Below, one piece after another: positions 18,501-28,780 of a stretch of DNA of 64,000 nucleotides. A program made the position numbers and the translations under genes. This stretch comes from Polytrichum commune (taxonomy: Eukaryota > Streptophyta > Polytrichopsida > Polytrichales > Polytrichaceae), in the NCBI GenBank assembly GCA_950295325.1, contig OX485803.1, forward strand, positions 44,467,554 to 44,531,553, in the 5' to 3' direction. The notes below the pieces were generated by a model that searched no databases, had not been told where the DNA came from, and saw only the letters and a list, made by a program, of their open reading frames with translations. How positions within the stretch are numbered: position 1 is the stretch's first letter; every line of letters begins with the position of its first letter.

Positions 18501-21465
18501 AAATTGCAATCCTGTGTTTGGTAGGCATTTCGGATCTGATGGAGTAGTTTGATGTGTCAACTGCACAAATATGGAATCATTGTTGATATATATATGGATA
18601 TCTAGAGGGTTGTGATGAGTTCGTTCTTCCTTCAGGAACTTTGTTTTTTCTGGCACTGTCTTTAAGCCAACTGTGTAGTAAGTGCTTGCTCTGATCATTG
18701 GGTTGTTGTGGCACAGCCTTTTTTTCTTCGTAACATACTTATGAAGTGACCAGCATTTAGTGTTGAGATACTGTTGATACATAACCTTCAAGACTTAATT
18801 ATAGGGTTTATAATAACTTCCTTAACGTCAACTCAACATTTAGCTAATGATTCATTCAACATTGAGGCAATTCACAAACTCGAGCTTTTAGGTGTTGCAA
18901 CTATAACATTATAGAAGCACAAGATGAAAATTGCAACTCCATGTTTGCTAGGCATTAGAGTTATCTTTAATTCAATCGGAGTTTTGGTAGGGAGTTGGTT
19001 GATACATAACCTTCAAGACTTAATTATAGGGTTTATAATAACTTCCTTAACGTCAACTCAACATTTAGCTAATGATTCATTCAACATTGAGGCAATTCAC
19101 AAACTCGAGCTTTTAGGTGTTGCAACTATAACATTATAGAAGCACAAGATGAAAATTGCAACTCCATGTTTGCTAGGCATTAGAGTTATCTTTAATTCAA
19201 TCGGAGTTTTGGTAGGGAGTTGGTTGTATTGCATACAATACTTTTCATGATTGGTAAGTTTTCAGTGCATATTTGGAGTTATATCAGTTCATTGAGGGTC
19301 AAACTCGTTTCGGCATGGCGAGAGGTGCTCAAATGAGTTTGGTCCCCAATGAAGCGATGTAGAATGTTCTTCATTCAAACCTCCAAACTGATTTAAAACA
19401 TGTACCAAAAACCTTACTAGACACAGAAAATCTTTGTATGCAAAGCAACCAACTCCCTACCAAAACTTTGGTTGAATCCAAAGATAACTCTATTGATTTG
19501 ATGTTGCAATTTGATGTCAGCAGTGTACAATCAGTGTTGATATATGAATTTTGTGATGTACTCAGGGTTGAGCGCAAGTCATGGGGAAGTTTGGTGATGG
19601 GGATTCGTGATGACATGCTGGAAGTGTGTCGGCAAGCCAAGCACGTATTTCAAATCCGGACATTCCAGATATTAGTACTGCAAGGTTTTCCTGGAAGCAT
19701 GCCACGTAAGACGCTGGCATTTATGCCGATGTGGCTGGAGCTTATTGGCTACTCACACAAGGTAACTGCAGTTCTAACGGCCCTATTTGTGGCTGGAAAT
19801 ATTTTCGGGAGCGTTTTTGGAGGCCGAGCGGGTGACGTTCTCTCGCTGCGGTTCGCAAATACGGGACGGATCATGCTTGCACAGTCAAGCCAAGTGTTTG
19901 GCTTGATGTTTGCACTTGTTTTGTTTGTGTTTTTACAGGACAGCCCAAATGTGGAGATTGTGTTTGGAGGTGTTCTTTTCCTCTTTGGATTTATGACATG
20001 CTGGGAGGCTCCCGGCACAAATAAGTGAGCACTCTTCATTTCCATCCAATGCTGTTCTTTCCCTTCAAAACTCCTCCTATTTTAATTGTGCTGACAGATT
20101 ACCAGTCTGTCCTGAAATGTAATTTCCACGTAGGATTCATTAGACATTGACCAGTGATGGTCTGGTATGAAGGTGAATGCACGGTATCAATAATCAATAA
20201 TAATTACATCAAAGAACCTACTTGTGTGTATCAAATTTGTAATACTACTCAAAGATTGATAGTTGATGAGTATCTCAAGGTGAGAGGATCTATGTATATC
20301 TGAGTTATTATTTGGGTCAATACAATTGTAAACCATATTATTATTACGACAATTTTATTTATGTATGAAGGTTTTGGATGGTATATGAACCCAAATGGTT
20401 TTGGGAACAAAAATACCATCAAACACCTATACCCTACATACTTATAATGTGAAAATCCTCATTATAGATACACTCTAACATCCCTAATATCACCTTTGTA
20501 GTAACCAAAGTGCACGTGATATCAAGTAGATTTGCAGTGTTAACATGGATGCGTGATAATAAAGAATTAGTGTAGCATGTGACATTATGAAATTACATGA
20601 AGTCAACATTGCAATTATGACAATAATTACACTAATGACAATGTGATGCATGTGCATGTGTGATTTGAAATTTTTGGTGGATTATGATAGTGTCAAAATT
20701 TGTGATATATGGGAGAGGAATGTGACAACAAGGAGGGAAATTTAGTTGAGCACATTTGTCTCCTAGGGTTTTGGAATATAAGAAAAGGAGTGACATTACA
20801 GAGGTTAGGGTGTACCCAAATGCCATAAAAAAATAGAGGATACCAGTCCAACACTGGTACTGACCAATGTGAGTATGAAATGTGTCAATTAATTGGTTCC
20901 TAAAGAATGTTTAAGTTGCTTCAAACCAGATAGCACCATACAATGAAACAGGTCAACAGAAAATCTGACTGATAGTTTTCTTTTGTGTTGCAGCCCTATA
21001 TTTGCAGAAATCGTCCCGGAGAAATCACGCACAAGTATATTTGCACTCGACCGCTTCTGCGAGTCTTTCTCTTCCTCTTTTGCAAGCCCCCTCGTGGGAG
21101 TCCTTGCCCAGAAATTATATGGTTTCAACTTCACCTCTACAGGTACTGGCAATCAGGTTGTTGATGACCAGAATGCTGTTTCGCTGGCAAAGGCAATGTA
21201 TGTCATGTATACCATCCCAATGGTAATTTCCTTTTCTATTTACGCATCACTTTATTCGACGTACCCTAGAGATCGTGATGAAGCTCTAAACACTTCGAAA
21301 CTCAAAAGCTATAGTCCTCTCACTGGACCACATCTACAGCTTGAAGTCATAAGCAATGACAGTAGTGCATTAATAATGGCAAGTTCGGATGTGACTGATG
21401 ACTCTGATCCCGCATTTGAGGTTTTACAACATACAACAAACCACATGTCAAAGTGCCCTAGTTAA
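15505..21465 (+). CDS. major facilitator superfamily transporter, four exons
   Basis: Exons 15505-15828, 17181-17491, 19566-20024 and 20994-21465 join in frame (phases 0, 2, 2) to about 521 codons ending in TAA. All introns have GT..AG borders. The product matches the plant MFS family that includes Arabidopsis At1g78130 (UNE2): exon 1 has ADEALLPGVYREI and LAAYAAVHHNRVSVISLGAL (motif A-like loop), exon 2 has RALNGLGLALAFPAIQSLVA, exon 3 has MPMWLELIGYSHK and GGRAGDVLSLRFANTGRI, exon 4 opens with NPIFAEIVPEKSRTSIFALD. It should be an integral membrane protein with about 12 helices; the substrate is unknown. An in-frame ATG at 15520 is an alternative start. No internal stop or frameshift is present, so it is probably functional. 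Residue-level resemblance is from memory. Confidence 0.87.
15825..16350 (+). repeat. minisatellite of about 60-bp units in MFS intron 1
   Basis: About seven or eight degenerate units follow the pattern AATAGGTGTAA, TCCAGTCCCAACTCTC, TTGCATCTTCTGTGTAC, TAAGTTTTTCTG. The unit starts are visible near 16078, 16138, 16198, 16258 and 16316. The earliest unit overlaps the real exon 1 donor (GCAGGTATAAAAATC). Most units carry a TAGGT(A/G) string that could act as a cryptic 5' splice site, followed by a pyrimidine-rich tract. Confidence 0.8.
15829..17180 (+). other. MFS intron 1 (1352 bp)
   Basis: Donor CAG|GTATAA and acceptor AATCAG|ATAG. The first 500 bp are a degenerate tandem array that appears to include the donor site itself. 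A 20-bp inverted repeat (ACCAACTTGAAATGGTCACC near 16472 with its complement near 16537) and copies of the intron-specific unit described for 16600-19230 follow. No exon-like frame was recognised in it. Confidence 0.75.
16600..19226 (+). repeat. dispersed about 200-bp unit in MFS introns 1 and 2
   Basis: Diverged copies begin near 16608, 16850, 17960, 18340, 18774 and 18999. They share GTTGATACATA(C/A)CCTT, GGGTTTAA, CAACATTTAGCTAATGATTC, TAGGTCTTGCAACTATAA and ATGTTTG(A/G)TAGGCATT. A partial match near 41930 lies outside the gene. The unit has no coding capacity. It flanks exon 2 on both sides. Confidence 0.7.
18774..19223 (+). repeat. perfect 225-bp tandem duplication in MFS intron 2
   Basis: Copy 1 (18774-18998) and copy 2 (18999-19223) read identically by eye, each running from TTGATACATAACC to GGTAGGGAGTTGG. 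The tail of the unit also occurs inverted at about 19448-19492. Perfect identity inside otherwise heavily decayed repeats means either a very recent duplication or an assembly artefact. Confidence 0.9.
20150..20858. mobile_element. TIR element, family D copy 1, in MFS intron 3
   Basis: The left end ACCAGTGATGGTCTGGTAT and the right end (reverse strand) ACCAGTGTTGGACTGGTAT are inverted repeats. The body aligns with 32550-32921: ATCAAAGAACCTAC, GTATCAAA, AATAC(C)ATCAAA(C/T)ACC and CAGTCCAACACTGGT occur in the same order. It is interrupted by the MITE at 20471-20812, which the 32.6-kb relative lacks. No coding potential; target duplication not resolved. Confidence 0.6.
20469..20814. mobile_element. 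TA-flanked MITE, copy 2, nested in family D
   Basis: Same family as 12988-13349 in the opposite orientation. Ends are CACTCTAACATCCCTAATAT and, on the reverse strand, CACCCTAACCTCTGTAATG, with TA at 20469-20470 and 20813-20814. It lies inside the family D element, within intron 3 of the transporter gene, so it inserted after that element. Confidence 0.75.
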
Positions 21466-22253
21466 TGTAGCACACCCAATTTTGCATTCATATTCATTCT
21501 TCGATTTTTTTTCTTTTCAAATTATGATTCAAATTCAAAATTTGAGATTTGTTAGATTGAAGGTGTGCCATGGATTGCGTGCCATTGTAGGGTACGAATT
21601 GCTTCAAAATTAGCTCAAAAGCTCTATTGTGAAGAGCAACCAAATTATGTTTATTCCTAACCCAAAGCCTCCATGGAAACACTTGAAAACTAGCTACATG
21701 CATAATGATCTCACATTAATTTATAGATTCAAAGGATATGATAATCTCATGGATTCATTGCATGACCAAGCCTTAAGTACACTATCAATCATGGTAATTT
21801 CTGTGTTTTTCTTTTGATGAATGTAGTATGTAAGTGCAAAATCCTGAGGTTAAATGCTGAATTTCACTATGCATCTTGAATTTTGAGCATTCAAGATTCA
21901 CCTCTATTTAGGTTTTGCAGACTTATGTTCATATCAGGCACAAATCATGCCCAAATAAAGTGAAATAAGAGTCCATCTTGCTCGTCTTCAGAGCTTTTGA
22001 ACAAGCTATCGCCTCTCCAATTACACCGAGCCATTTGAACAAAAAGACCTGCCAAAGTTCAAATGTGCATTGTAATCTGTGGTACTCAAATCTTTCTCAA
22101 ATAATGTCCATCTTCATTGATTTCTCACAATTCTTATAACAAGCTAAAACCGTCACTAGACTTTCAAATGCAGAACATCACCCTGCATATTGTAAGGCAC
22201 TACATTACACAGAGGTTGTAGGAGTGCAAGAAATTTGTATTACATAAGGACCG
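21466..22253. other. 3' flank of the MFS gene
   Basis: The first few hundred bases presumably include the transporter's 3' untranslated region. No canonical AATAAA was picked out near the stop codon. No other gene was recognised. Confidence 0.4.
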
Positions 22254-22255
22254 TA

Positions 22256-23255
22256 TAGTCTACCCTCAATATATGTTAACAATTTGGAGCAAGGAAACTT
22301 AGAACATTTATGTGGTGTTAACATTTTAAAATTTATCGGGGGTAGCATTGACAACTTGTAACACTTACATGAATAACACTTATGTGACTTTCAATTTTAA
22401 ATTTAAAAATGTCATCATACATCTAAGCGTAATGGAAGAATGAATCTATTGTGGTTTAATGAGATTCTTGTGCACTCCAAGATCCTATTTCATTTTGAAG
22501 TGTTCAAATGCTTTGGATGAAAGGTGTAACATTAGAAGGTCTTTGTCCTAAAAATTGTGTCAAGGTCACTATCAACATACTTGAATCCTACTCTATCTAC
22601 CACCACATCACTAATCTGCACATTGTCAGCTTCTTCAATTGGTTCATTGTTAGTTGCATCACCTTCTCCAATAAACATATCTATAATTTCCTCCTTGGGT
22701 GGTATGTAAGGATTGTTTAGATCAAATTCCAATTCATATTTGATGAACTCATGTGCATTCATAATGGCGCCACTTTCACTCTTTTTAGATACCAATGCCA
22801 GTTGTTCCAATATGGTAGTAATTTCTTCCAGCACCTTCTTTTGTATTGCATCTTGAGCTTCTTTATCTCTCATGATTGCCTCCTCTGCTTCCATATTGTC
22901 AAAAATCCTCAAAAGAATACATGTATGTTTCTAACAATTCATGATTGTAGTTGGAGTAACTCCGAGCAAATTGGGCTCCAAGCAATTTTTTAACCTTCTA
23001 TACAATTAAAAATGATTGTGTGCATGATATATGCATGTAACAATAATTTCATCCAAGTTATAAAATTTTGTAGCCTCATTTTCATCCAAGTTAACACTTA
23101 TTGAGGTGAATTCATTGAAGAGGGGAGGGTAATTTTTTTCTATATCCTCTCATGGTTAATAATTAACACTTGCTAGTGTATTTTTTGGAGGTTATTTAGG
23201 GAGCATAATTTTCCTTAACACATATGCAATTTTAACACTTATCGAGGGTGGACTG
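22256..23255 (-). mobile_element. internally deleted pogo/Lemi-like element
   Basis: Ends are TAGTCTACCCTCAATATATG and, on the reverse strand, CAGTCCACCCTCGATAAGTG, both continuing into TTAA. TA dinucleotides flank at 22254-22255 and 23256-23257. CAGT..ACCCTCGATAA-type ends are characteristic of pogo/Tigger/Lemi elements. The interior holds only the C-terminal part of a transposase (22532-22975), so it is a deletion derivative. Confidence 0.7.
22532..22975 (-). pseudogene. pogo-like transposase, C-terminal remnant
   Basis: Read from about 22975 downward, the frame gives VTPTTIMNC, a TAG in place of the usual W, KHTCIL, then an uninterrupted 126-codon stretch starting MRIFDNMEAEEAIM. It continues through a Glu/Lys-rich helical part, NAHEFIKYELEFD, PKEEIIDMFIGEGD and an acidic tail. 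In pogo/Tigger transposases the catalytic domain is followed by 'V...TI.NCW.H.GI' and an acidic segment with 'EEII'; this matches well. The DNA-binding and DDE parts are missing, and the element ends enclose only 1 kb. Non-functional. Confidence 0.65.
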
Positions 23256-23257
23256 TA

Positions 23258-26200
23258 TGACCAAAATGATGCACTAACTGCTTTGCATTGAAGAAAAATG
23301 TACACTTTGCTCGTCATTGGACCACAATGGAGTGAAATCAATGTAAAGGAGTGAAATCAATATACAATTGGCAAAAGGATATGTAATTTTACATCATACC
23401 ATTCCTAGTAAGAAGATTGTTGCATCACTTGTGGACAACTTTTTAATTCTATGGCTTTGTTTACTGGTATGTTATTTTGCACTAGTGAACAAAAAAACTG
23501 AAGAACATTGACTTCCGACAGACTTGTGAGTTATCTTGGAAATGACGTCATCATGCGTATTATTTTCCCAGAGTGGTGCCGATGGAGCCCTATTCTTTAT
23601 GCATATTTGGCCAAGTCCTTGTACCACCTCAAAATGATTGAGCATGTGGCAGTTGTTGGAAGCAAATCTTTGGCATTAATCTTTAACTTAATGTTGTCTT
23701 GTCATTTATTTCCATTGTATCCTTTGTATGTATGCTTTCATTGACCTTCAAAGAGTTGTCACATGTAGAACCAACATTGGGGGTGCCACTCAAATCTAAC
23801 TTGCTAGTTGGAGAAACTATGGTCTAGGAACCAGGAGGCCCTGTTGCAAGTGTCAACAATAGAGTCCTTGAGAATCAAGATCCTCCACCCAACGCCTTAC
23901 AAAGCTACATTGGTGTGCAAGGGTTTTTAGAGCGCATCATGCAAAGCAAATCATTAGAGAAAAGCGGTGCGGGTGATGAAAACACTTGATTGGCGTGGCC
24001 CCGAGTTCATTCTGGACTTGAGTGGGCAAAAGACCTTGAATGCTATTACTTTCTATGCTATCCAACACTCTTTATGAAGACATGGGGATGTTCCTTAAGT
24101 CCATCCAACCTCATTCCCTCTTCTACCTTGGCCACAAAACCTAGTTGTGTATGAACATGACTAATTTGGGCATAGACTGAAAACTCATCCAACAACGTCC
24201 AAGTGACTACCACGTCTGGCGCAACGTTATCTGTGGGATCCTCCAACCCCAACCTATAGTATAGCATGCTGAGTTGCATGTGCCTCAAGCCCTTAAGACC
24301 ATCCACCACCTCGCTTATTCCCAGATGTATACACTTGTTTTCCTTTGTATGTCTCCTAGCACAGTTGATGTGACATCTACGTTAATGCATAACATCACCC
24401 TGGATGGCAAAGACAAAAACACTTATTCTAGGCAAACATGAACAAGTCAATGTTTATTATCGTGTTGAATGACAAGGAAATGACAATGGCATGATGTGAA
24501 TTGATGAACTTATTACTGAAGGACAACCACATCCTTCATCGCAATTGTCATTTCTTTGCTTGGAAACATGGACCACGAACCACATATGTGCATGCTCGGA
24601 AAGATACTGCAATTTCACTATCTCAACAGCTACTCTGTGCACGATCCTAACAATGAAGGCCATGATCTTCTACAAAACTTGTCATGAAGGCCATGATCTT
24701 GGATCATAACAAGCAACACCACTTTGTCCGAATGTAGATTGCTAAAAAGAAATTGTCACTGCATGAATGCCAAGGAACAAGGCTCACCCCATAGCAGGCA
24801 AACTCTACACAACAATTCTCAATGCGACAGATTTTTCAGTGCCTCATGCAAGTTCAAGTTTATACTTCAAGTCAAGACCTTTCATAAGATGAGCCAAAGG
24901 GCACTTGTAATCCTCTAGTTTCCTAGCCAACCCCCCCCCAAAAATCAAAATATGGGGCCTTAGCCTCAAGCAAGAGTGGATCACTCTTGGTATTTTCTAA
25001 AAACATTGATCCCAATATTTCCCATTCCTGCTCTGTGTAATCCCATAGGCCTAGTTGGTAATTCAATAGAGAACATTTCTCTAGGATGCAAAAAGTTGAG
25101 TCTCTTTGTGAATCTACCCCCCGATGTCAAGCTCCATGAGTTTGGCTTCATCGATTTTTTTGTGCAATTCCTCCACATTTCTATTTGCAACGGCAATTGT
25201 GGCTTCGTAGTACCTACACGTAATCTGTAGTGGAGGTAGTCCTTCAAATTTATGAGTTCCTCATACCTCTAAACATCTAGATAAAAACACTGAACCTACA
25301 TTTTTATCCCATCAAAAAGCACACTATGTTCATTTGGGCTACAATCACTTTACAATGGCCCAAACAAATATGTCCTTCAATGTGCTTATTCTTAATAACA
25401 TGGAGAAAGAAAATGCATATGGCAATGAAAGACAAAAATGATGAATCATAATGAAAGGACATCAAACAATGATATTAACACACCGAATTGTGGTAGAGAT
25501 ATAATTGGCCAAAGGCACTACCAATTTTCTGGTCAAGAATATCATCCTCCAAGATGTTGTACAAGTATTGTATCCAAGCTTGAAGGTGGACCTCGGTCAA
25601 ATTTTTTAGCATCCATGTGTCACCTGTCTCATTGATGAAAATGTACAACTTGTTCACCTCAACACAGGTAGGTGGAGGGTGAACACCACCGGGGCTTGCA
25701 TCATAAAACTTATGATTGGCGTTTGCCCATGGATGTTCTTTGACCTCCTTGCGAATTTAAAAGCATTTGAAACAAAGCTAAACGATAACGTAGGCACTTT
25801 GGATGTCTCGCAATATGAAAGGTAGTACTTAAAAGGTGGTCACGTGTCTTTAGAGTTGGACTGCACATCCAAAGACATAGGTGGAGCTTTGAAGGGGTAT
25901 CCTATAGTGTTGTGCATGCATTTGATTTTGTTACTAACCTCAAGTTCTGGTTTTTGAAGATAACTTAAAAGCAAAGAACCTTCGATTCGGGGGTTTTGAA
26001 AGTTTTTCCAATAAAATAACCTCCGGTCCCAGTTATAAAAAAAAAATCAAAGACCTAGTGGTGGTTTAGACCAATAATTGGCAGTTTCTTAAAAAGTTAT
26101 TTGATTGGGTTTTGATTTTTTGAGACCCATGGTTAGGAATCAAGTCCGATTTTTTGAAAATTTGAGAACCACAGTCATTGCCAAATTGTGAAACTTTGGA

Positions 26201-26635
26201 TAGGGGGCAACGGGGTTGAGATCATTTCCAAGTTTCCTCTTTGGTGGTGCAAGTGTCATAGTGCACTTGTTGGGCTAGTAAACCTCCCAAACTTGTCTAC
26301 AATTCTATGAAGGGGTGCAGGCACGGTGAAGTGGACAAATATTGAATCTTACATAGGTTAAGGTGAAACTGATTCAAAACCAATACGAACTTTGAATTTT
26401 GTGAAGGAAAAAATAAATTAAAAATTAAAAACACATTGATGTACAAAGCAAAGAAAATTATGGTGACAAAATGTTTTGCAAGAAAAGTCTACATATTTGA
26501 GAAGGCGGTTCAAGTGGTGTGCAATTAGGTGACATTGAACAAAAAATTGTCTAAAATTTGCTTAGAATATGATAAAATAATATAAAATGGTCATTTTGAT
26601 AAATTCTTGTTAAGATGCCTCAAGATTCTAATGAA
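23258..26635. other. non-coding stretch
   Basis: No supportable gene. Minus-strand frames of 60-88 codons (for example 24058-24309 and 24981-25247) match no family I recognise and have no shared copies elsewhere in the window. Confidence 0.45.
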
Positions 26636-26780
26636 TGTAAGGAATATATAAAATTCCAACTTCAAAATATTTAAGGTCATGAAATTTACATCCATAACTA
26701 GATTTAGCCATTTGCTTTTGAGCATCACTTTTGATGATAGGTTTTGAAGAACTCATTTTGATGTTCTATATTTGAGTCCT
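26636..26780 (+). repeat. repeat family F, copy 1
   Basis: Aligns with 40112-40248: AATTCCAACTTCAAAATATT, TAAGGTCATGAAAT, ACATCCA(T/A)AAC(T/C)AGATTTA, AGCATCA, TGATGATAGGTTTTGAAG, TATATTTGAG. No coding content; class unknown. Confidence 0.7.
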
Positions 26781-27814
26781 AGGGGTGTACCTATCATTAA
26801 ACACCAAGAACCACGTGTGTTCACAACATGCTCTAAAAATCCCTATATAAAAGTTGATTTTATGTCAAATCAAGCAAATACATGTACAATTTTAATAATA
26901 AAAATACAAGTGAAAATATGTATATTTAAAAACATCTACCATAAGTATACAAATATACTTTTGAATAAAATTGAGCCCCTATCATATGTGCAATATAAAA
27001 CCCTAGCATTCATTAATAAAGTCGTTGAAACTTTTTCATCCTTTGGATGTAACTCATATGCATTTAAGTCTATAATATATGTCATAGATTCTAATGCAAT
27101 TATTATCTCTAAATCTACCATCAAATGATCTGTAAGATCGTAAGTCCACTTATTGATGGTTCCATTTTGTTACCAACATAAACCAATTTCCATGTTTGAA
27201 GGGTGGTTCATCAAGTCAATTGGATCCCTATACTCCATCCAACAATTACCAAAGAAATCACGCATCTTATAAACCCTCCCAACAAACCAGACTTGAATTG
27301 GAGCTTTTGTTTCTGGTCTACCACTTTTTTTTGGACAATTCTAGCTTCATGTGAGTTCAAAAAATACACTTCACAATTACAATCAAAATTTAACAGAGTA
27401 TCATGATTTACAGTGGCAAGGAATTTAGGCTTCATATATAATATGCTAGCCTTCTTCTGAGTCAAGTGATCTTTAAATAAAGTTGGATTGCCATTCAATT
27501 GACTAACAAATTTATTTTGGAAAATTCCAGACTCCCCTACCTCTACATAAGCCACAATGGATGTTGCATTAGATTGAGAGAGCATTTCAACATTTTCATG
27601 GTCATCAATTAGAACACTCAAGGCATGTTGAAGCTCACTTTGCAACTATACATCTTCATGTAAATCAAGCTAATATGAGAACATCCTTGCACATGTTTGA
27701 ATTGTCTTCTCCAACACTACTAGTTTCCTTATCACCACCTTGTGCACTAGAATCATCAATCAATGTGTGATCATAATCACACTCCTCATCCTCCTTCATA
27801 CTTCCAAATAAATG
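26781..27814. other. non-coding stretch with one 144-codon minus-strand frame
   Basis: A minus-strand frame at 27211-27645 is the longest here, but its translation resembles nothing I know. It could be a decayed transposon fragment; I do not call it a gene. Confidence 0.35.
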
Positions 27815-27989
27815 AGCCTCAATAAGTGACCCTACCATACAAGTACAAATTTTGTATATTTTCTAAAGGTCCTCCATACATGTACATAACTACGAGTTAT
27901 AATTTGTGTAGCATATGTATACGTAGTACAGAAAAGGTCAAATTAATACCCCTTTTGTGCACTCACGTATATTCAAGAAAGGTAACGCC

Positions 27990-28756
27990 CAGGGTTGTCT
28001 ATTGTGTCGTGACGGAGGCTAATCTCGGCATAATGTCGTGCCGTCACGACACGTATCCGTCACGACATTATGCCGGATGCTGTCTTTTATCCTGACGGAC
28101 TTGAATTTTACCGAATTCTGTGTGTAATTACATTACCCCATTTCGGACACGTAGGATGTAAGATGTCCACGTGTGATGACATGTTAGCAAAGTAGAGGTA
28201 AAGTGGGGAATAAATTACTAGCGCCCGTTCCCCCCCGTCCGCACCCGTTCCCGCCCCCGTTCCCGCCCCCGTCCGCCCCCGTCCGCCCCGTTCCCCCCAT
28301 CCGCCCCCGTTCTGGCCCCCCGTCCGCCCCGTTCCCCCCCCCCCCCCCCCGTCCCCCCCATCCACCCCCGTTCCGGCCCCCCGTCCGCCCCGTTCCCCTC
28401 CCCCCCCCCCCCGTCCACCCCCATTCCCGCCCCCGTTTCCCCCCGTACGCCACCCCCCACCCCCATCCGCCCCACCCTCGTCCCCCGTCCGCCCCACACC
28501 CTCCTTAGTCATATTTTACTACTTTGATTTTAACAGAATGATAAACAGAATGGCAAAATGGTTTACCTGGCGCTAGGCATATCCACGTCCACGTCGGCCT
28601 TTTCTGCCACATAGGACGCCACCTTGGCAAGAAGGTAAGTATTTTACCCACCCTACTAGCTTCCCCCCTAGGTTGACCCTACGTGGACCCTATTGTGTCG
28701 TGACGGAGGGGTCCGTCACGATACGACACGTCATGACGTCGGGATAGACAACCCTG
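27990..28756. mobile_element. non-autonomous hAT element, 767 bp, 8-bp TSD
   Basis: Both ends begin CAGGGTTGTCTAT (the right end on the reverse strand). The flanking octamer GTAACGCC is repeated exactly at 27982-27989 and 28757-28764. CAGGG-type ends with an 8-bp target duplication define the hAT superfamily. Inside the ends are GTCGTGACGG and CGTCACGAC motifs, repeated in both orientations and near both termini, which could be subterminal transposase sites. No transposase is encoded. The middle (28222-28500) is a C-rich minisatellite. Confidence 0.92.
28222..28500 (+). repeat. C-rich minisatellite, imperfect CCGTCCGCCCC units
   Basis: About 280 bp of units built from CCGTCCGCCCC, CCGTTCC and runs of 8-15 C, with almost no G-richness on this strand. 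The complementary strand is extremely G-rich and could fold into G-quadruplexes. The Pro-rich and Gly-rich reading frames across it are products of the repeat, not genes. Confidence 0.9.
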
Positions 28757-28780
28757 GTAACGCCTAGGAGTTGAATATTT

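Larger units (their letters stand above)
27815..28780 (+). repeat. repeat family C, copy 1, split by the hAT element
   Basis: The part before 27990 aligns with 46636-46740 (plus) and 48688-48845 (minus): AGGTCCTCCATAC, GAGTTATAATTTGTGTAG, CATATGTATACGTAGTA, ATTAATACC and TTTTGTGCACTCA. Frames in all three copies share an incidental peptide of the type SYNLCSICI, which is why similar short ORFs appear. Confidence 0.75.

Noticed and set aside
27211-27645. 144-codon minus-strand frame
   Set aside because: Considered as a transposase fragment (piggyBac or hAT); no catalytic or family motif could be recognised.
28108-28512. Long Pro-rich (plus) and Gly-rich (minus) reading frames
   Set aside because: They arise from the C-rich minisatellite inside the hAT element; open frames on both strands at once are expected from such composition.
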